From: Thysanoteuthis rhombus
Taxonomy: Eukaryota > Mollusca > Cephalopoda > Oegopsida > Thysanoteuthidae
Assembly: GCA_963457665.1 (NCBI GenBank)
Contig: OY735209.1
Span: 4,643,081-4,707,080, forward strand
Direction of reading: 5' to 3'
DNA: 64,000 bases
Positions 35,131-46,012 of the stretch are shown here, piece by piece. Below the pieces are notes generated by a model. It saw nothing but the letters and a program-made list of their open reading frames with translations, ran no database searches and was not told where the DNA came from. Numbering within the stretch: the first letter of the stretch is position 1; each line of letters opens with the position of its first letter. The translations under genes were made by a program, and so were the position numbers.

Positions 35131-37125
35131 ATGGAAGAACACAATGAAGAGAATCCCTCTCCAAGTGAAGGGAGTAACTTGGAAGCTTCAGGGAGTCCAC
35201 AAGTAAAAACTGATACGCAAACAAACAATGATAAGAATCCCTCTCCAAGTGAAGAGAGTAGCTCGGAAGTTTCAGAGAGTCCACAAGTAAAAACTAAAAC
35301 GCAAAAAAACAATGGAAAGAATCCCTCTTCAAGTGAAAAAAGTAGCTCAGAAGTTTCGCGGAGGCCGCGAGTAAAAGCTAATATGAAGACACGCTCTGAC
35401 GAGAAACCATATTCATGTCAAGTGTGTGGTTCAAAATTTTCACACGTTTCACATTTGAAAATTCACCTGCGGGCACACACTGGAGTGAAACCATATTCAT
35501 GCGACGTGTGTTGTTTATTATTTTCACAAAGTTCAAATTTGAAAACTCATATGAAAACCCACACTGGGAAGAAACCATATCTCTGCAACGTGTGTAGTGC
35601 ATCATTTTCTCATAGTTCAAATTTAAAAAGACACATGCAAATACACACTGGAGAGAAGCCATATTCATGTGAAGTGTGTGGTTCAGCATTTACACTGAGA
35701 TCACACTTGAAAAGACACATGCAGACTCACACTGGAGAGAAACCATATACATGTGAAGTGTGTAGTTTATCATTTTCACGGAGTTCTCATTTAAACACTC
35801 ATATGCGTACACACACTGGAGAGAAACCATATTCATGTGAAGTGTGTGGTGCAGCATTTTCACACAGTTCACGCTTAAAATCTCACTTGCAAAAGACACA
35901 CTGGAAAGAAACCATAGTCATGCAAACACATGTGGATGGAAATTCCTATAATTCCTATCCATTTGAAGGAAGTAGCTGGGAACTTTCACAGAGTCCTCAT
36001 TTTAAAAATCAGATGGGAACACACCCTGGTGAGGAATCCTCTTCATTTGAAGTGAGTGGCCTGGAATCATCACAGACTCCACATTTTAAAACCGACACAG
36101 GAACACACCCTGGGGAGGAACCGTCTTCATATCAAGTGAGTGGCTCAGAATCTTCACAGACTTCACTCTTAAAAACTAATATGGGAACACATCCTGAGGA
36201 GAAACCATCTTCTAGTGATGCAAGTGGCTTGGAATCTCCACGGACAATAAATTTTAAAACTCATATGGGAACACATCCGAAGGAGAAACCGTATTCTTGT
36301 GAAGTGTGTAGTTCAGCATTTTCAAGCAATTCAAGTTTAAAAATTCACATGCGGATACACACTGGAGAGAAAACATATCCATGTGATGTATGTGGTTTAT
36401 CATTCACCCACAATTCGATTTTAAAAAGACACATGCGGGCACACACTGGAGAGAAACCATATTCATGTGAATTGTGTAGTTCTGCTTTTTCGAGGAATTC
36501 GAGTTTGAAAATCCACATGCGGACACACACCGGAGAGAAACCATATTCGTGTAATGTGTGTGGTTTATCTTTCACACATAATTCAACTTACAAAAATCAT
36601 ATGCGGACACACACGGGAGTGATACCATATTTATGTGAAATGTGTTATTCAGCATTCTCAAATGATTCAGATTTAAAAACTCATATGCAAACACACACTG
36701 GAGAGAAAACATATTCATGTAAATTGTGCAGTTCAGTGTTTTCAAAGGATTCAGATTTAAAAACTCATATGCGAACACACACTGGTGAGAAACCGTTTGT
36801 ATGTGAAATGTGTAATTCAGCATTTACTTTGAGATCACATTTGAAAACACACATGCGAACACATACTGGAGAGAAACCATATTCTTGTGGAACGTGTGGT
36901 TCAGCATTTTCAGACAACTCAAATTTAAGAACTCACATGCGAACGCACACTGGGGAAAAACCTTATTCATGTGAAGTGTGTGGTTCAGCATTTTCACAGA
37001 GACAACATTTGAAAACTCACATGCAAACGTACAAGGAGAGAGACCATGTCCAAAAAGACACACGTGGACAAACACTGGAAAGAAACCATAATAATGACAA
37101 GTGTGCAGAGAGCAATCTCATTTAA
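35131..37125 (+). CDS. C2H2 zinc-finger protein, 664 aa, with decayed finger blocks
   Basis: Single open exon. The ATG is preceded by an in-frame TAA at 35,119. Residues 8-91 are three Ser-rich 28/29-residue repeats. Residues 94-257 hold six C2H2 fingers (Y/F-x-C-x2-C-x12-H-x3-H; finger 6 has H-x4-H), joined mostly by TGEKPY-type linkers. Residues 258-387 hold four finger-sized units without zinc-binding Cys. Residues 388-634 hold nine fingers, the last with Tyr for the final His, and a 30-residue tail follows. Helix positions -1, 3 and 6 vary between fingers (for example H/H/I in finger 1, R/H/T in finger 5, D/N/T in finger 14), as expected for DNA-sequence recognition. Position 2 is almost always Ser. 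A nuclear DNA-binding role is known for the family; target and effector function are unknown, and no KRAB, BTB or SCAN domain is present. AATAAA overlaps the stop (37,125-37,130) and another lies at 38,993. Confidence 0.9.
   Translation: MEEHNEENPSPSEGSNLEASGSPQVKTDTQTNNDKNPSPSEESSSEVSESPQVKTKTQKNNGKNPSSSEKSSSEVSRRPRVKANMKTRSDEKPYSCQVCGSKFSHVSHLKIHLRAHTGVKPYSCDVCCLLFSQSSNLKTHMKTHTGKKPYLCNVCSASFSHSSNLKRHMQIHTGEKPYSCEVCGSAFTLRSHLKRHMQTHTGEKPYTCEVCSLSFSRSSHLNTHMRTHTGEKPYSCEVCGAAFSHSSRLKSHLQKTHWKETIVMQTHVDGNSYNSYPFEGSSWELSQSPHFKNQMGTHPGEESSSFEVSGLESSQTPHFKTDTGTHPGEEPSSYQVSGSESSQTSLLKTNMGTHPEEKPSSSDASGLESPRTINFKTHMGTHPKEKPYSCEVCSSAFSSNSSLKIHMRIHTGEKTYPCDVCGLSFTHNSILKRHMRAHTGEKPYSCELCSSAFSRNSSLKIHMRTHTGEKPYSCNVCGLSFTHNSTYKNHMRTHTGVIPYLCEMCYSAFSNDSDLKTHMQTHTGEKTYSCKLCSSVFSKDSDLKTHMRTHTGEKPFVCEMCNSAFTLRSHLKTHMRTHTGEKPYSCGTCGSAFSDNSNLRTHMRTHTGEKPYSCEVCGSAFSQRQHLKTHMQTYKERDHVQKDTRGQTLERNHNNDKCAESNLI
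35152..35403 (+). repeat. Three N-terminal finger-derived units without zinc ligands
   Basis: Each 84-87-bp unit begins 'aatccctctc.aagtgaa' and aligns base by base with a normal finger unit of the same gene. The two Cys TGT codons have become AGT (Ser), and the His CAC positions have become Lys/Asn-type codons. The reading frame and the 28-residue spacing are kept. The units encode NPSPSE...SSSEVS...VKT repeats. Confidence 0.75.
35902..36291 (+). repeat. Four internal finger-derived units without Cys ligands
   Basis: Residues 258-387 keep the finger register (for example [18 protein letters not shown] against [18 protein letters not shown]). Both Cys are replaced in all four units and the first His in three of four, while the last His and a THPGEE/THPEEK linker remain. 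The frame is open throughout. Confidence 0.8.
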
Positions 37126-37900
37126 ATAAACACATATTCACGCATTTGAGAGGGACCATATTCGTGTGGAATCTGTTGTTCAGCATTTACATTGTGATTA
37201 CATTTGAAATCTCACATGGAAACACACACTGTTCTTATGAAGTGTGTGGTTCACCATTTTCAGACAATTATAATAGTAAAACTTTCAGGAAGACACACCA
37301 GAGAGAATCCATATTCATGTGAAATGTGTTAGAGCCTTTTCTAAAAATTAAAGTGTTAAAATTTTATATGCTGAAATATACCGGAAAAAAATCATATTCA
37401 TGTGATGGGTGTGTTTCATCATTTTGCTCAATTCACATACAAAAGCTCACATGCGAAGACACACTGAAGAGAAATCACATTCATATAAACTTGATGATTT
37501 ATCGTATTTGAAGTCACTGATACATCCCAAAGTGAAGGTATATTTCTTGTGATGTGTATGACCCAGTATTTTCATGGATTTCTATTCCTCTAAATAACAT
37601 GCTAAGTCACTGGTAGAGAAAGCATATTTTGTGAAGTATAGGAATGGTATTTTCAACTTTTTGAAAAGACACATGTAAACACAGTGGAATGAAGCTGTAA
37701 TCTTGTGGGATTTCTGATTGATATAGTTTCTTCACATTGGTTATCTTGATGAATCAACTTCTGAAAAATTTGAAAAGATAAAAGCATAATCTAGTGAGTT
37801 ATTTCACATGGGTCATCTTTATAAATCAACTACTGGAAACATACTGGATAGGAACCATATTCATGTGAAGCATCCGCATTTTGAAGGACTTCGTATATTC
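37126..37900 (+). pseudogene. Decayed 3' extension of the zinc-finger array
   Basis: After the stop, finger-like DNA continues in changing frames: 'ccatattcgtgtggaatc', 'tatgaagtgtgtggttcacc', 'ccatattcatgtgaaatgtg', 'tcatattcatgtgatgggtg' and, last, 'ccatattcatgtgaagc' near 37,857. At least five units can be traced with stops and indels. The ancestral array was therefore longer than the present gene. Confidence 0.8.
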
Positions 37901-38099
37901 AGTCCAATGTTTTAATTGTGTTCAACTCAATGAATAGACATGCTGACATAGTGATCAGTATCTATTGTTTTCAAACGTGTGGATCATTTCAATATTTTCA
38001 ACACTGCAAAAAAGATTTCATCATAGTTAATCATAATCTTCAATGGTGTGAGACAGAGATAAGATGAAAGACCATGGATTTGAAATAGTATCACTTCAC

Positions 38100-38350
38100 T
38101 CACATGTTGGAAATAAGATATAGTTGTATCATTCACTGTGCTGGGTGCAGGAGAAAGCATAAAATATCCTGTAAGAGTGTAAAAATATCAGTAATAAGAG
38201 AAAAAGTTCTGCATTGGAAATTTTGCTCCAAAGAAGAAAAAAGGACAGGTAAAGAATTTGAAATGTTACAAAATCTTGTATCCTATAACTTTTTCTTCCA
38301 TAAAGGCTTCTGCAATATTTATAGAGTTGCTTCTCCTACAAACTGGAAAT
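38100..38350 (+). other. 3' flank shared with the duplicated array
   Basis: The segment around 38,203-38,310 ('ttggaaattttgctccaaag', 'gaatttgaaatgttac', 'tgtatcctataactttttct') matches 45,245-45,340 in order and orientation. This is probably ancestral 3' UTR or flank of the zinc-finger gene. The 82-codon frame here is not credible as a gene. Confidence 0.6.
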
Positions 38351-38589
38351 AGAAAGCTTTGCTTTCGACATCCTTATGTAAGACACTGTTAACCTAAACA
38401 TCTTGTCTTAAGACTTAAACCTAAGTAATATAATGAAAAGTTTCAGGTGTTTAGCTTGGCCAATTCAAAACGATCAAATCTCAAGTTTTTTTTCACTCTC
38501 ATGTACTGGGATTACAATGGTATTTTGTGCAGTGACCACCAAGATAAACCTTGAAAACTTTTAATGAAAAGGTATGTGGCAAATCAGTT

Positions 38590-39205
38590 GAAACACTTTA
38601 ATGATGCTGACTAAAGTACAGTTATTTCCTCCAGTAATACTTGTCTTCTCTAAACCAATACCGTTGCTCCCCACGATGAATATATGGAAGCTTTTTGTTT
38701 TTCCCCCCTCCATTCCAATGGTCCAGTCTCTTTGAGTGTAAGATCAGATATATACCATTGCCAATATCTGTTTGAAAATATGAACTTTTCTCTGTTTTAT
38801 ATCATACACTTTTGAAGAACCAATGTCATAATACACACCCAAGCTTATCATCGATATGCCATTGTCCAGTTTTTTCACAAATTCAACCTTAACTTAATTT
38901 GATAATGTGTGATGTGTTCACTTCACATCATCAGATGCACTTCCTTTGTTCACTGGAGACAAAACTGGAGTTAGATATGAGCAAATGTTATCAATAAATG
39001 TATTGAAAGAAATCAAGTGCAACCAAAATGATGAAACATTTTAATGATGCTAACTAGACTTCAGTTACCTCCTCCAGCTACACCTGTCTTCTCTAAACCA
39101 ATACTGCTGCTCCAACAACACTTTTTTATTCCAATGATCCATTCAGTCTCTTTGTACCTCAGATATACTAGATATCATTTTCAAATATGTATTTCTCTTA
39201 GTATC
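38590..39205 (+). repeat. Diverged direct duplication, about 443-bp period
   Basis: 38,590-38,790 and 39,033-39,205 share 'gaaacactttaatgatgct', 'cttgtcttctctaaaccaat', a 'ttccaatg.tcca' block and 'cagtctctttg'. The copies are diverged and non-coding. They lie within the part of the locus missing from the 45 kb duplicate. Confidence 0.7.
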
Positions 39206-39209
39206 CTAC

Positions 39210-40107
39210 TTGCTGAGAGAAGTTAGTCAAGTTACCAGTGCATAAGTATTTGAACAAGCACTTGTGTATGTATGTGTGTGTATATAAATAATGTATACAT
39301 TACAGTTTGTATGTGTTATATAGAAATAAGGTAATTGGTTTATTTATGTATGTATTGATATAAAATAGTTATTTGGTTTTTATAAGTATACTTATGAACT
39401 GAACTTTTTATACAAGCAAAACATAAAAAGTACCACCCGTAAGTATTTTAACAATCACAATTTCTTGCCTATGATTGCAATCTTTCCAAAATGTGTATTG
39501 CTCTAGTTGAAAGCTATATAACTAGTTTGGCAACTCTTCCAAATAGCAATGTCAGTTGGACTTTTCAATCACATTGAATGATTTTGAAAAAAGTCTTAGC
39601 AGGATAGAATAATTACTTGATTTGATTTATTTAACAATTTAATTCTGTTAGCATTCAAAACCACAAAGCAGTAAATACATTTCTTGTTGCGTTGATAGCT
39701 ATAAAATTTGGTTATTTTTGCATAAATTCCTGTTTTTCTCTTCAAGAAAAAAACAAGCCATACAAAGAAAATTCCTGATTTCAATATTTTTTTTTTTTTT
39801 TCTTGCAGTACTGTATATTGTCATTTAAAACAGTAAGTTAATATACAAACTCTAACATTTTTGTTCTAACATATTAAGCTTTCGAAAAGTTGGAAAATTG
39901 AGATTATAAATGCTTATCACTCATAATTTGACTGCGAAATGTAAATATTTTACTGTTTCAGCATATTTTGTTTGTTTTTTCATTAAAATTGGTTTCCCTT
40001 TTTAAAATGTTCAGTTTTTTTAAAACTGCGAATTTACATTTTTAACTTTGAATAAAATTTTGTTTAGAAATATATTCCATGTTCTCTGATTTCATTGTCT
40101 TCAAAGT

Positions 40108-40110
<3 letters not shown>
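39210..40110. other. AT-rich non-coding stretch
   Basis: Simple TATG/TA-rich sequence at 39,265-39,300; otherwise nothing recognised. Confidence 0.5.

Positions 40111-40111
<1 letters not shown>

Positions 40112-40137
<26 letters not shown>
40112..40137. repeat. Poly-T tract (26 T)
   Basis: Pure T run immediately before a segment (40,138-40,290) that is homologous to 45,380-45,535. Confidence 0.9.
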
Positions 40138-40139
<2 letters not shown>

Positions 40140-40290
40140 GGGATTTTTGCCAAGAATCCTCATGAATGATATTTGACAGTAAAAAGGAAGTTACTGTGTA
40201 ATTCCGAATGAATCGTTCAATAGTGCTGTCAAATTATCAATTCCTTAATGTAAAAGTATCTATATTCTAACGAGTTGTATGAGATTTACG
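40138..40290 (+). other. Distal flank shared with the duplicated array
   Basis: 'gccaagaatcctcatgaatg', 'cagtaaaaaggaagtt' and 'agtgctgtcaaattatc' match 45,390-45,470 ('accaagaaatcctaatcatc', 'cagtaaaaagaaagtcc', 'agtgctgtcaaatcatc'). In the 45 kb copy this block directly follows the 38.3 kb block. Confidence 0.65.
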
Positions 40291-40294
40291 TACC

Positions 40295-41680
40295 ATGTTT
40301 TGGTTGGTGAGCCAAACCATCAAGTAATACATGAACCCAATTTCAGTCTGAATCATATGGTTTTAGCTCACAGTTGATTCTCTGGCTAATAGGACAACCC
40401 CATTTTTGTGGGAGTGTTTTTTTTTTTTACACTTGAAGCGTTGTCTATCCGAGTATTTGTCTGTGTATTATTTCAGTACCTTAAACTTTTCTGATTTGAT
40501 TGCTTGAGCAAAGGCAGTGAAGACTGTCCTCTATCTCTCTCTCTCTCTGGGAACTTTGAAAATTTCCTTGTGTTTTTGTTCTCGCTGAATTATTATTTAA
40601 TGAAAATAATTAAAGATTTAAATTTCTTTATTCTTTCAGGAATGATCAGTAAACTTCATTCTAATTAGTAATTCTGGAACAAAGATTCTTAATTTTGATT
40701 TGAGGTTGTTTGTTCAAACAACTGCATCTTCGATGATCATTCGTGTGGTGCATGTAAATGCAAGTACATGCAGCTGCATAATGATACAAAATAGTTGATT
40801 ATTAGATTTTCACTATTAAATAAGCTGCAATACAGAAGATAGAAAAATGAGTTTTGTTGCATGTTGATGAAGGGACTTTGCGATGATGCAATATTGTCAT
40901 TCTCTCTTCTGTTTGATATTTCATTCCCTTCAGAAGAAATATTCAAAAAACTGTTTCTTCTATGTTCAGTTGATGCTGTCAACTTTATAGAATATTGATA
41001 AATATCTGATTAGACAAACATTCTAGGAATATTAAGGGCAGATTTGGAAAGAGCAAAGGTGTGAACTTTTGGAAAATGTAGAAAAGGACTAGAATATTCA
41101 TTTTACCTGATGATTGTTTCAAGGACCCAATATTATTTAAATTAGTAATATACTCAAATGTATTGGTCGAATGAAATAAGAATTTAAGGTTTTATAACAT
41201 AACTTTTTTTTCTTTTTTTTTTTTTGATTCCCCATTCTCTCTGTAATTAAAAAAAAAATGCCAAGTTCAGCATTGTATTTACTGGGTGGTTTCTGCTTGA
41301 TTTCTATCTCCATGTGCCTAAAAATGATGAGGATTTAGGTGGAATAAAATTGTGTTTGATGATAATTCATGTTCTTTCTATCAATCTGTAGCCAGGAAAA
41401 CTCTTTGAACAACTCCCAAATCATTGTGTAAAATATCTGATCGCTTAATCATTTGTCATGAAACTTCAGTCCAAATGAATTCATTTTTAGGTGTCATCAA
41501 ATATTCACCATCCAGCCTAAGTGCTTGATCTCTGACAACTCAAAAATATTTCGTTAGAAATGAATTTTATTTCAAAAGGTCAAACATCTAAAAAGGAAAA
41601 TAAAATATTGGGCATTTGAAATGATGTCACCCTTTAATCTTGTTTGTTGGCAAAAATCTTATGCTATGCAAATTTTTTTT
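40295..41680. other. Non-coding stretch, nothing recognised
   Basis: Contains a short (CT)n tract at 40,530-40,548 and poly-T runs. No coding region supported. Confidence 0.5.
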
Positions 41681-41684
41681 TTCC

Positions 41685-41870
41685 AGTGACAAAAGTGTGT
41701 GCACTTTTGAATTCAACATAGTGGGAAAATATTGATTTTTAACGAGAACTGAGTAAGCTACCTACCAAATTTGAAATCTTTTTTTTTCTGTACTATAATT
41801 TCTCTTGTGCCCTGGTTGCAAAACTTGTGTACACATGCACTGCTTAGAGTTGGAATGATTTTGCTGAACT
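41685..41870 (-). repeat. Interspersed family 2, 5' part
   Basis: Matches 62,830-62,977 in the same orientation: 'gtgtgtgcactttt', 'atattgatttttaacgagaa' (diverged), 'agctacctaccaaatttgaaa', 'ttgtgtacacatgcactgct' and 'gcttagag'. The copy is partial. Confidence 0.6.
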
Positions 41871-42427
41871 ATGTTACATGGTAACACGCCACTTTTTTCA
41901 GCGTGTAATGAAAATCCAGACTTTTAAGTACCTTTTTGTTCATTTAATATTCAGTGATTGTGCTAAAGAACCTAGACAAGGAAGCCAGAAGGATGAACTT
42001 CAGTACAAATTCTCTCTGGTTTTCGATTTTCTAATTTTTTTTTTTTTTTTTTTTTCAACTTTTCCTAGGCCAAGAGAATATGATTTAGGGCCTGTCATTT
42101 CTATTGATGAATCAATCGTTGGTTTCTAAGACAGATGCATTGGTAAATTACATTTACATTGAAAACTTAACCAGTGGTGACCAAAAAAATATTTCCTTGC
42201 CGATTCTGATTCTGCTGTTATATACAAAACTATAATCAGATGTTGCTTATGTCTGTGATAAGTTGCTGGAAAATCTTGATAGGGAATAATCACCACCTTG
42301 TAGGTATTTATTACACAAGCATTCCACTCTGAATACATGCTCAGTAAGCAAGTCTCTGTTACTGCTAGAGTTAGGTCAAACTGTGTGGGACTACCTGATA
42401 CTATCAAGAAAACACTGAAAAAGAAGA

Positions 42428-42435
42428 GAGATTTG
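42428..42435. repeat. Left target-site duplication of SINE copy 2
   Basis: GAGATTTG here and at 42,787-42,794. The match can be extended imperfectly on both sides. Confidence 0.6.
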
Positions 42436-42786
42436 TTATTATTTCTATTGATATTCGGACCATCCTCATCTTAGTTGTTTTTCATACAAAGTTTCGGCCG
42501 TTGCACTCAACGGCCTTCGTCAGGTATCGTCTGGTAGATGTGGGGAAGTAACGAACCGAACCCTTTATTTATCCAACGGGAGTATATCGACCATGCTCCC
42601 CTCTTAGCATTAGTAGTATTGTTATACTGTCTCGCACTAGGATCGAACCTAGAACCATCAGATTACTTTACAGTAATTTGTCTGATGCTGTAACCACTGC
42701 GCTATGTGTCCATGTGGACAATAATGATACTACCTAATAATAATAATAATAATACCTCATCTCAAAAATTCAGAGATATACTAAGG
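42436..42786 (-). mobile_element. tRNA-headed SINE, copy 2 (inserted in the piggyBac remnant)
   Basis: Same family as 11,213-11,659 and roughly 85-90% identical by eye. Minus-strand B box GGTTCGATCC lies at about 42,648-42,657 and GCGCAGTGGTTACAGCATC at about 42,686-42,705. The body hairpin is perfect here: GGCCGTTG-CACT-CAACGGCC at 42,496-42,515. Upstream of the tRNA head lies an (ATT)n run and TATCTCTGAATTTTTGAGAT, also present in copy 1. This copy lacks the 125-bp extra segment of copy 1 and so gives the undisturbed structure, about 350 bp. Confidence 0.85.
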
Positions 42787-43380
42787 GAGATTTGGTTTGC
42801 CAGCAGAAATGGCAGTTCTGAGCAGTAAACTGCTTTGACAGACAACGGATGAAACTATGATCCATTGTTGCTAATGTTGGCACAGTTGCTTGTGAGCTTA
42901 AAAGTAGAGAATATTGGAGAAAGGTTGTTTCACTTCAGAGAACCCTAATAAATGCTTATATCCTATACAATAAGAAGAATCATAAATTACAGGGAACTCC
43001 CTTGACTCATTTGAAATACATCATCTGAGTTACAGAAGGACTTATTGATGAGTATGAGGAATCGCTCAAAAGTGATCAACAGAATTGGTTCTGCATTTCA
43101 TCAGTGAAATACAAAAGGGTAAGAGGATGAAATGTGCATATTGTGCCTAACTAGAACCAGCTGGTTACAAAGGTATCCAAATTGGTACATGGTGTAAGGA
43201 ATGCGGAGTTGGGTTGTCAAAATGAGTGCTTTGAGAAGTATCATGAATGAAACATATTTGCCTGTAGAAATGTATGAAAAATAAGACAACCTCACAATTT
43301 ATCCACCTGCTGATATGGTTGAAATACAGAGTCAACTAAGCTATGGCTAAAGAAAAAGATTTTTTGGCTCATTTTCATGG

Positions 43381-43440
43381 CAGGGTTGTCAGATGAATTC
43401 CTGACTTTGAAACCAAATAATACATGAAGAAAGTAAAATA
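43381..43440 (+). mobile_element. Possible GTTGCCA-type terminus
   Basis: CAGGGTTGTCAGATGAATTC resembles the CAGGGTTGCCAGATAGCTAC terminus of the second family. The interior does not match, so the call is weak. Confidence 0.25.
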
Positions 43441-43569
43441 AAATATATTTATATATAGTTTCAATTCTCAGTTGACACAACAAAGAAAAAAAGGGAAAAA
43501 TAACGATCGGTCAGATTTACAAGACACATGTTTAGTTGGTTGTGATTATTTTAAAATTCCATTGTTTTT

Positions 43570-43850
43570 ACAAACCTTGTGCATCAAAGAAAACTGATTA
43601 GCTTCCAGAATGCCTGGATATATCAGTCAATTCAAACGAGTGAAGCGGGCCCCATACCATTGGAAGAGAACTCCCCCCAAACCATGATACTTCCATTTTT
43701 GTGCTTTACTGTGAGATGATGTTTTGTTTTTTTTAATCAAATGTGCGTCCATCTTTTATCCATATATGAAGAGCTAGGCTGTGGTCAAAAAGTTAATTTT
43801 TCATTTCATCCAACTAAAGAACATTCTTCCAAAAATACTTAGGCTTCTTT
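43570..43850 (-). pseudogene. Tc1-type transposase fragment
   Basis: On the minus strand, across frames: WKNVL, then DEMKN.LFD, then GRTFD, then TVKHKNGSIMVWGEFSSNGM (about 43,640-43,710) and YIQAFWKLI. This corresponds to Tc1 'W..V.WSDE..f.lfg......vrR..g..f.....TVKHGGGSIMVWGCFS..G.G'. The flanking catalytic blocks are not visible, so only the middle third survives. Confidence 0.75.
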
Positions 43851-43854
43851 ACCT

Positions 43855-44500
43855 TTGAATTTGTTATGATGTGAGGAAATTTTCCATTGAGTGCCAGTTC
43901 AATTAAGATTTTAGTGACTCTCAAACTTCATCCAATTTAGAAAAATGATCCAATATTATTGACAGGGATATTTAACATCATTTGCAATGGGTCTTTAGCT
44001 AAAAACCTTAATTAAATTGCTTGATTAGATCATTCCTTTGTTCGTTTGATGGCTTTTTTACTTCAAACATGACAACCTCATAGTTGAGAGGTAGAGTAGT
44101 GAATTACAACTGTGATGGTATCATACCCTGATGAAGTAATGCTGGAATATTCCAGAACTTTCTATACAGGTACTGGCAGATCAAAACCTACATTCCTTCT
44201 TGATAAATTTCCAAGTGTTCGAATTCATTTTTTCACTGTTTAGTTTATATTTCATTCTGTATTTTATGTTTGGAATTATGCATTGTTTTACAGTTATTGT
44301 TGAATTTATATTAAAATGCACCATCGTTATAACTTTGAAATGAAAGTAAGCATCAGAAGTAAAAAAAAAATAATTTTGCAAATGTCCAAACACTACTTGC
44401 CAAGTCACATGGTTTACTTTTCATTTGTCTTTTTTGCTGATGTCATGTCCATTCTCTACATAACTAAATGTGTAAGATGCAGGGGTGCTTGATTCAGAAT
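43855..44500. other. Non-coding stretch, nothing recognised
   Basis: No gene or repeat match. Short AT-driven frames only. Confidence 0.5.
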
Positions 44501-44504
44501 CACC

Positions 44505-44990
<486 letters not shown>

Positions 44991-45149
44991 ATTTGCCAAC
45001 AGAAGTAACAGTATCCATAGTCTTCTGACATCTGCAGATTACTTGAATATTTGCAATCATCAAGCACAACCCCAACAGTTCATAGAAATGCTCTGTATCT
45101 ATATTTTTTATTCAACAAAAAATATAAACTCTGGTATTCAGGCTTAGAA

Positions 45150-45535
45150 TTTCATTATTTGTGCTGGATGCTTGGTTTATCCCAGGATACAACTTGAGCA
45201 AAATGTCATGTTAGAAAGAAAAACATTGGTACTAAATGAAAAAATTTTGAAAGTTGTGCGTTTGGAAATTTTTCTCAAATGGAAGAATAAATGTAATTTG
45301 AAATGTTGCATCTTATATCCTTTTTCTCTTATGCTTGCTTCAACTTGACAGTTTGCATTCTTGATGGTATTTTTAATTCCCAGGGATGTTTACCAAGAAA
45401 TCCTAATCATCAATGATTTTTGCTTTGTCAGTAAAAAGAAAGTCCATGGAGTGCTGTCAAATCATCTATTCACTCATGTGACTGCCTATAAAAATAATTA
45501 ACATTTTGAAGTGCTGTAGGACATTTAGATGTTTG
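45150..45535 (+). repeat. Duplicated 3' flank of the zinc-finger locus
   Basis: 45,150-45,340 matches 38,115-38,310 and 45,385-45,535 matches 40,138-40,285, in the same order and orientation. The 1.8 kb between 38,310 and 40,138 is absent here. Confidence 0.65.
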
Positions 45536-45861
45536 AATGTTAGGTAAGGTTGCTAGACCGGCTTTTCAGTTCTCTGTCTAGTACCACCTCAGACCAGACA
45601 TTGATTTGTCTTTCTTTTTGGGGTTTGACTAGGTATACTTTTATAATTATTTCAGATTTACTTTTTAAAAAGTGGGGACTGAAAACAACAGTTGATGTAT
45701 TTTTATCATACATAGTTGTCATCGTCAAGTCTTTTTATTAAACGTGGTTTCTGTTGTCAACACTGCTGATAAGCTGCTATTTGAGTTTGCCGAAGTCATT
45801 TCAGTCTGGAACTGCAATTCCTAAGACTTTCATTACAAAAGACTCTTTTATTTTCCCACAG

Positions 45862-46012
45862 ACCCCAGGCTTTTGAATGGTCTGCCTACTCAACAAGCTC
45901 ACAGTCATGAAGCTTGTGAAAGGCCTGCCCCAGTCAGCAAGCTTGTGGCCTTCTGAAAGGCCTACTCAACAATCTTACAGACCTCCATTAACAACATTGT
46001 GGACTCCTCCCC
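45862..46012 (+). repeat. Imperfect minisatellite, about 45-bp unit
   Basis: Three to four units built on 'ggcctgcctactcaacaagc' and 'ttacagacctcc' variants ('ggtctgcctactcaac', 'ggcctgccccagtcag', 'ggcctactcaacaatc'). Non-coding. Confidence 0.6.

Larger units (their letters stand above)
42180..43290 (+). pseudogene. piggyBac-type transposase remnant, split by a SINE
   Basis: Left part on +: PKKYFLADSDSAVIYKT (about 42,180-42,235), then GIYYTSIPL and EYMLSKQVSVTARVRSN with GLPDTIKKTLKKKR (42,297-42,430). This matches the piggyBac block 'DSDTGY.Y...YTG ... DNFYTS..L...L......TGT.R.NR.GLP'. After the SINE: REYWRKVVSLQRTLINAYIL (about 42,915-42,970), then KCAYC, WCKECGVGLSK and, shifted by one, NECFEKYHE (43,130-43,250), which form the C-terminal Cys-rich domain (C-x2-C...C-x2-C...C-F-x2-Y-H). 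At least four stops or frameshifts are present. No TTAA-flanked termini were found. This is a fossil cut-and-paste transposon. Confidence 0.85.

Noticed and set aside
35378-35689. Minus-strand frames of 60-103 codons across the 35-37 kb zinc-finger gene
   Set aside because: They arise from the 84-bp periodicity of the finger DNA read on the other strand and show repeated NHTLHMN words. Plus-strand fingers explain the sequence fully.
42126-42407. 93-codon minus-strand frame at 42.1-42.4 kb as a gene
   Set aside because: The opposite strand carries clear piggyBac transposase words at the same place.
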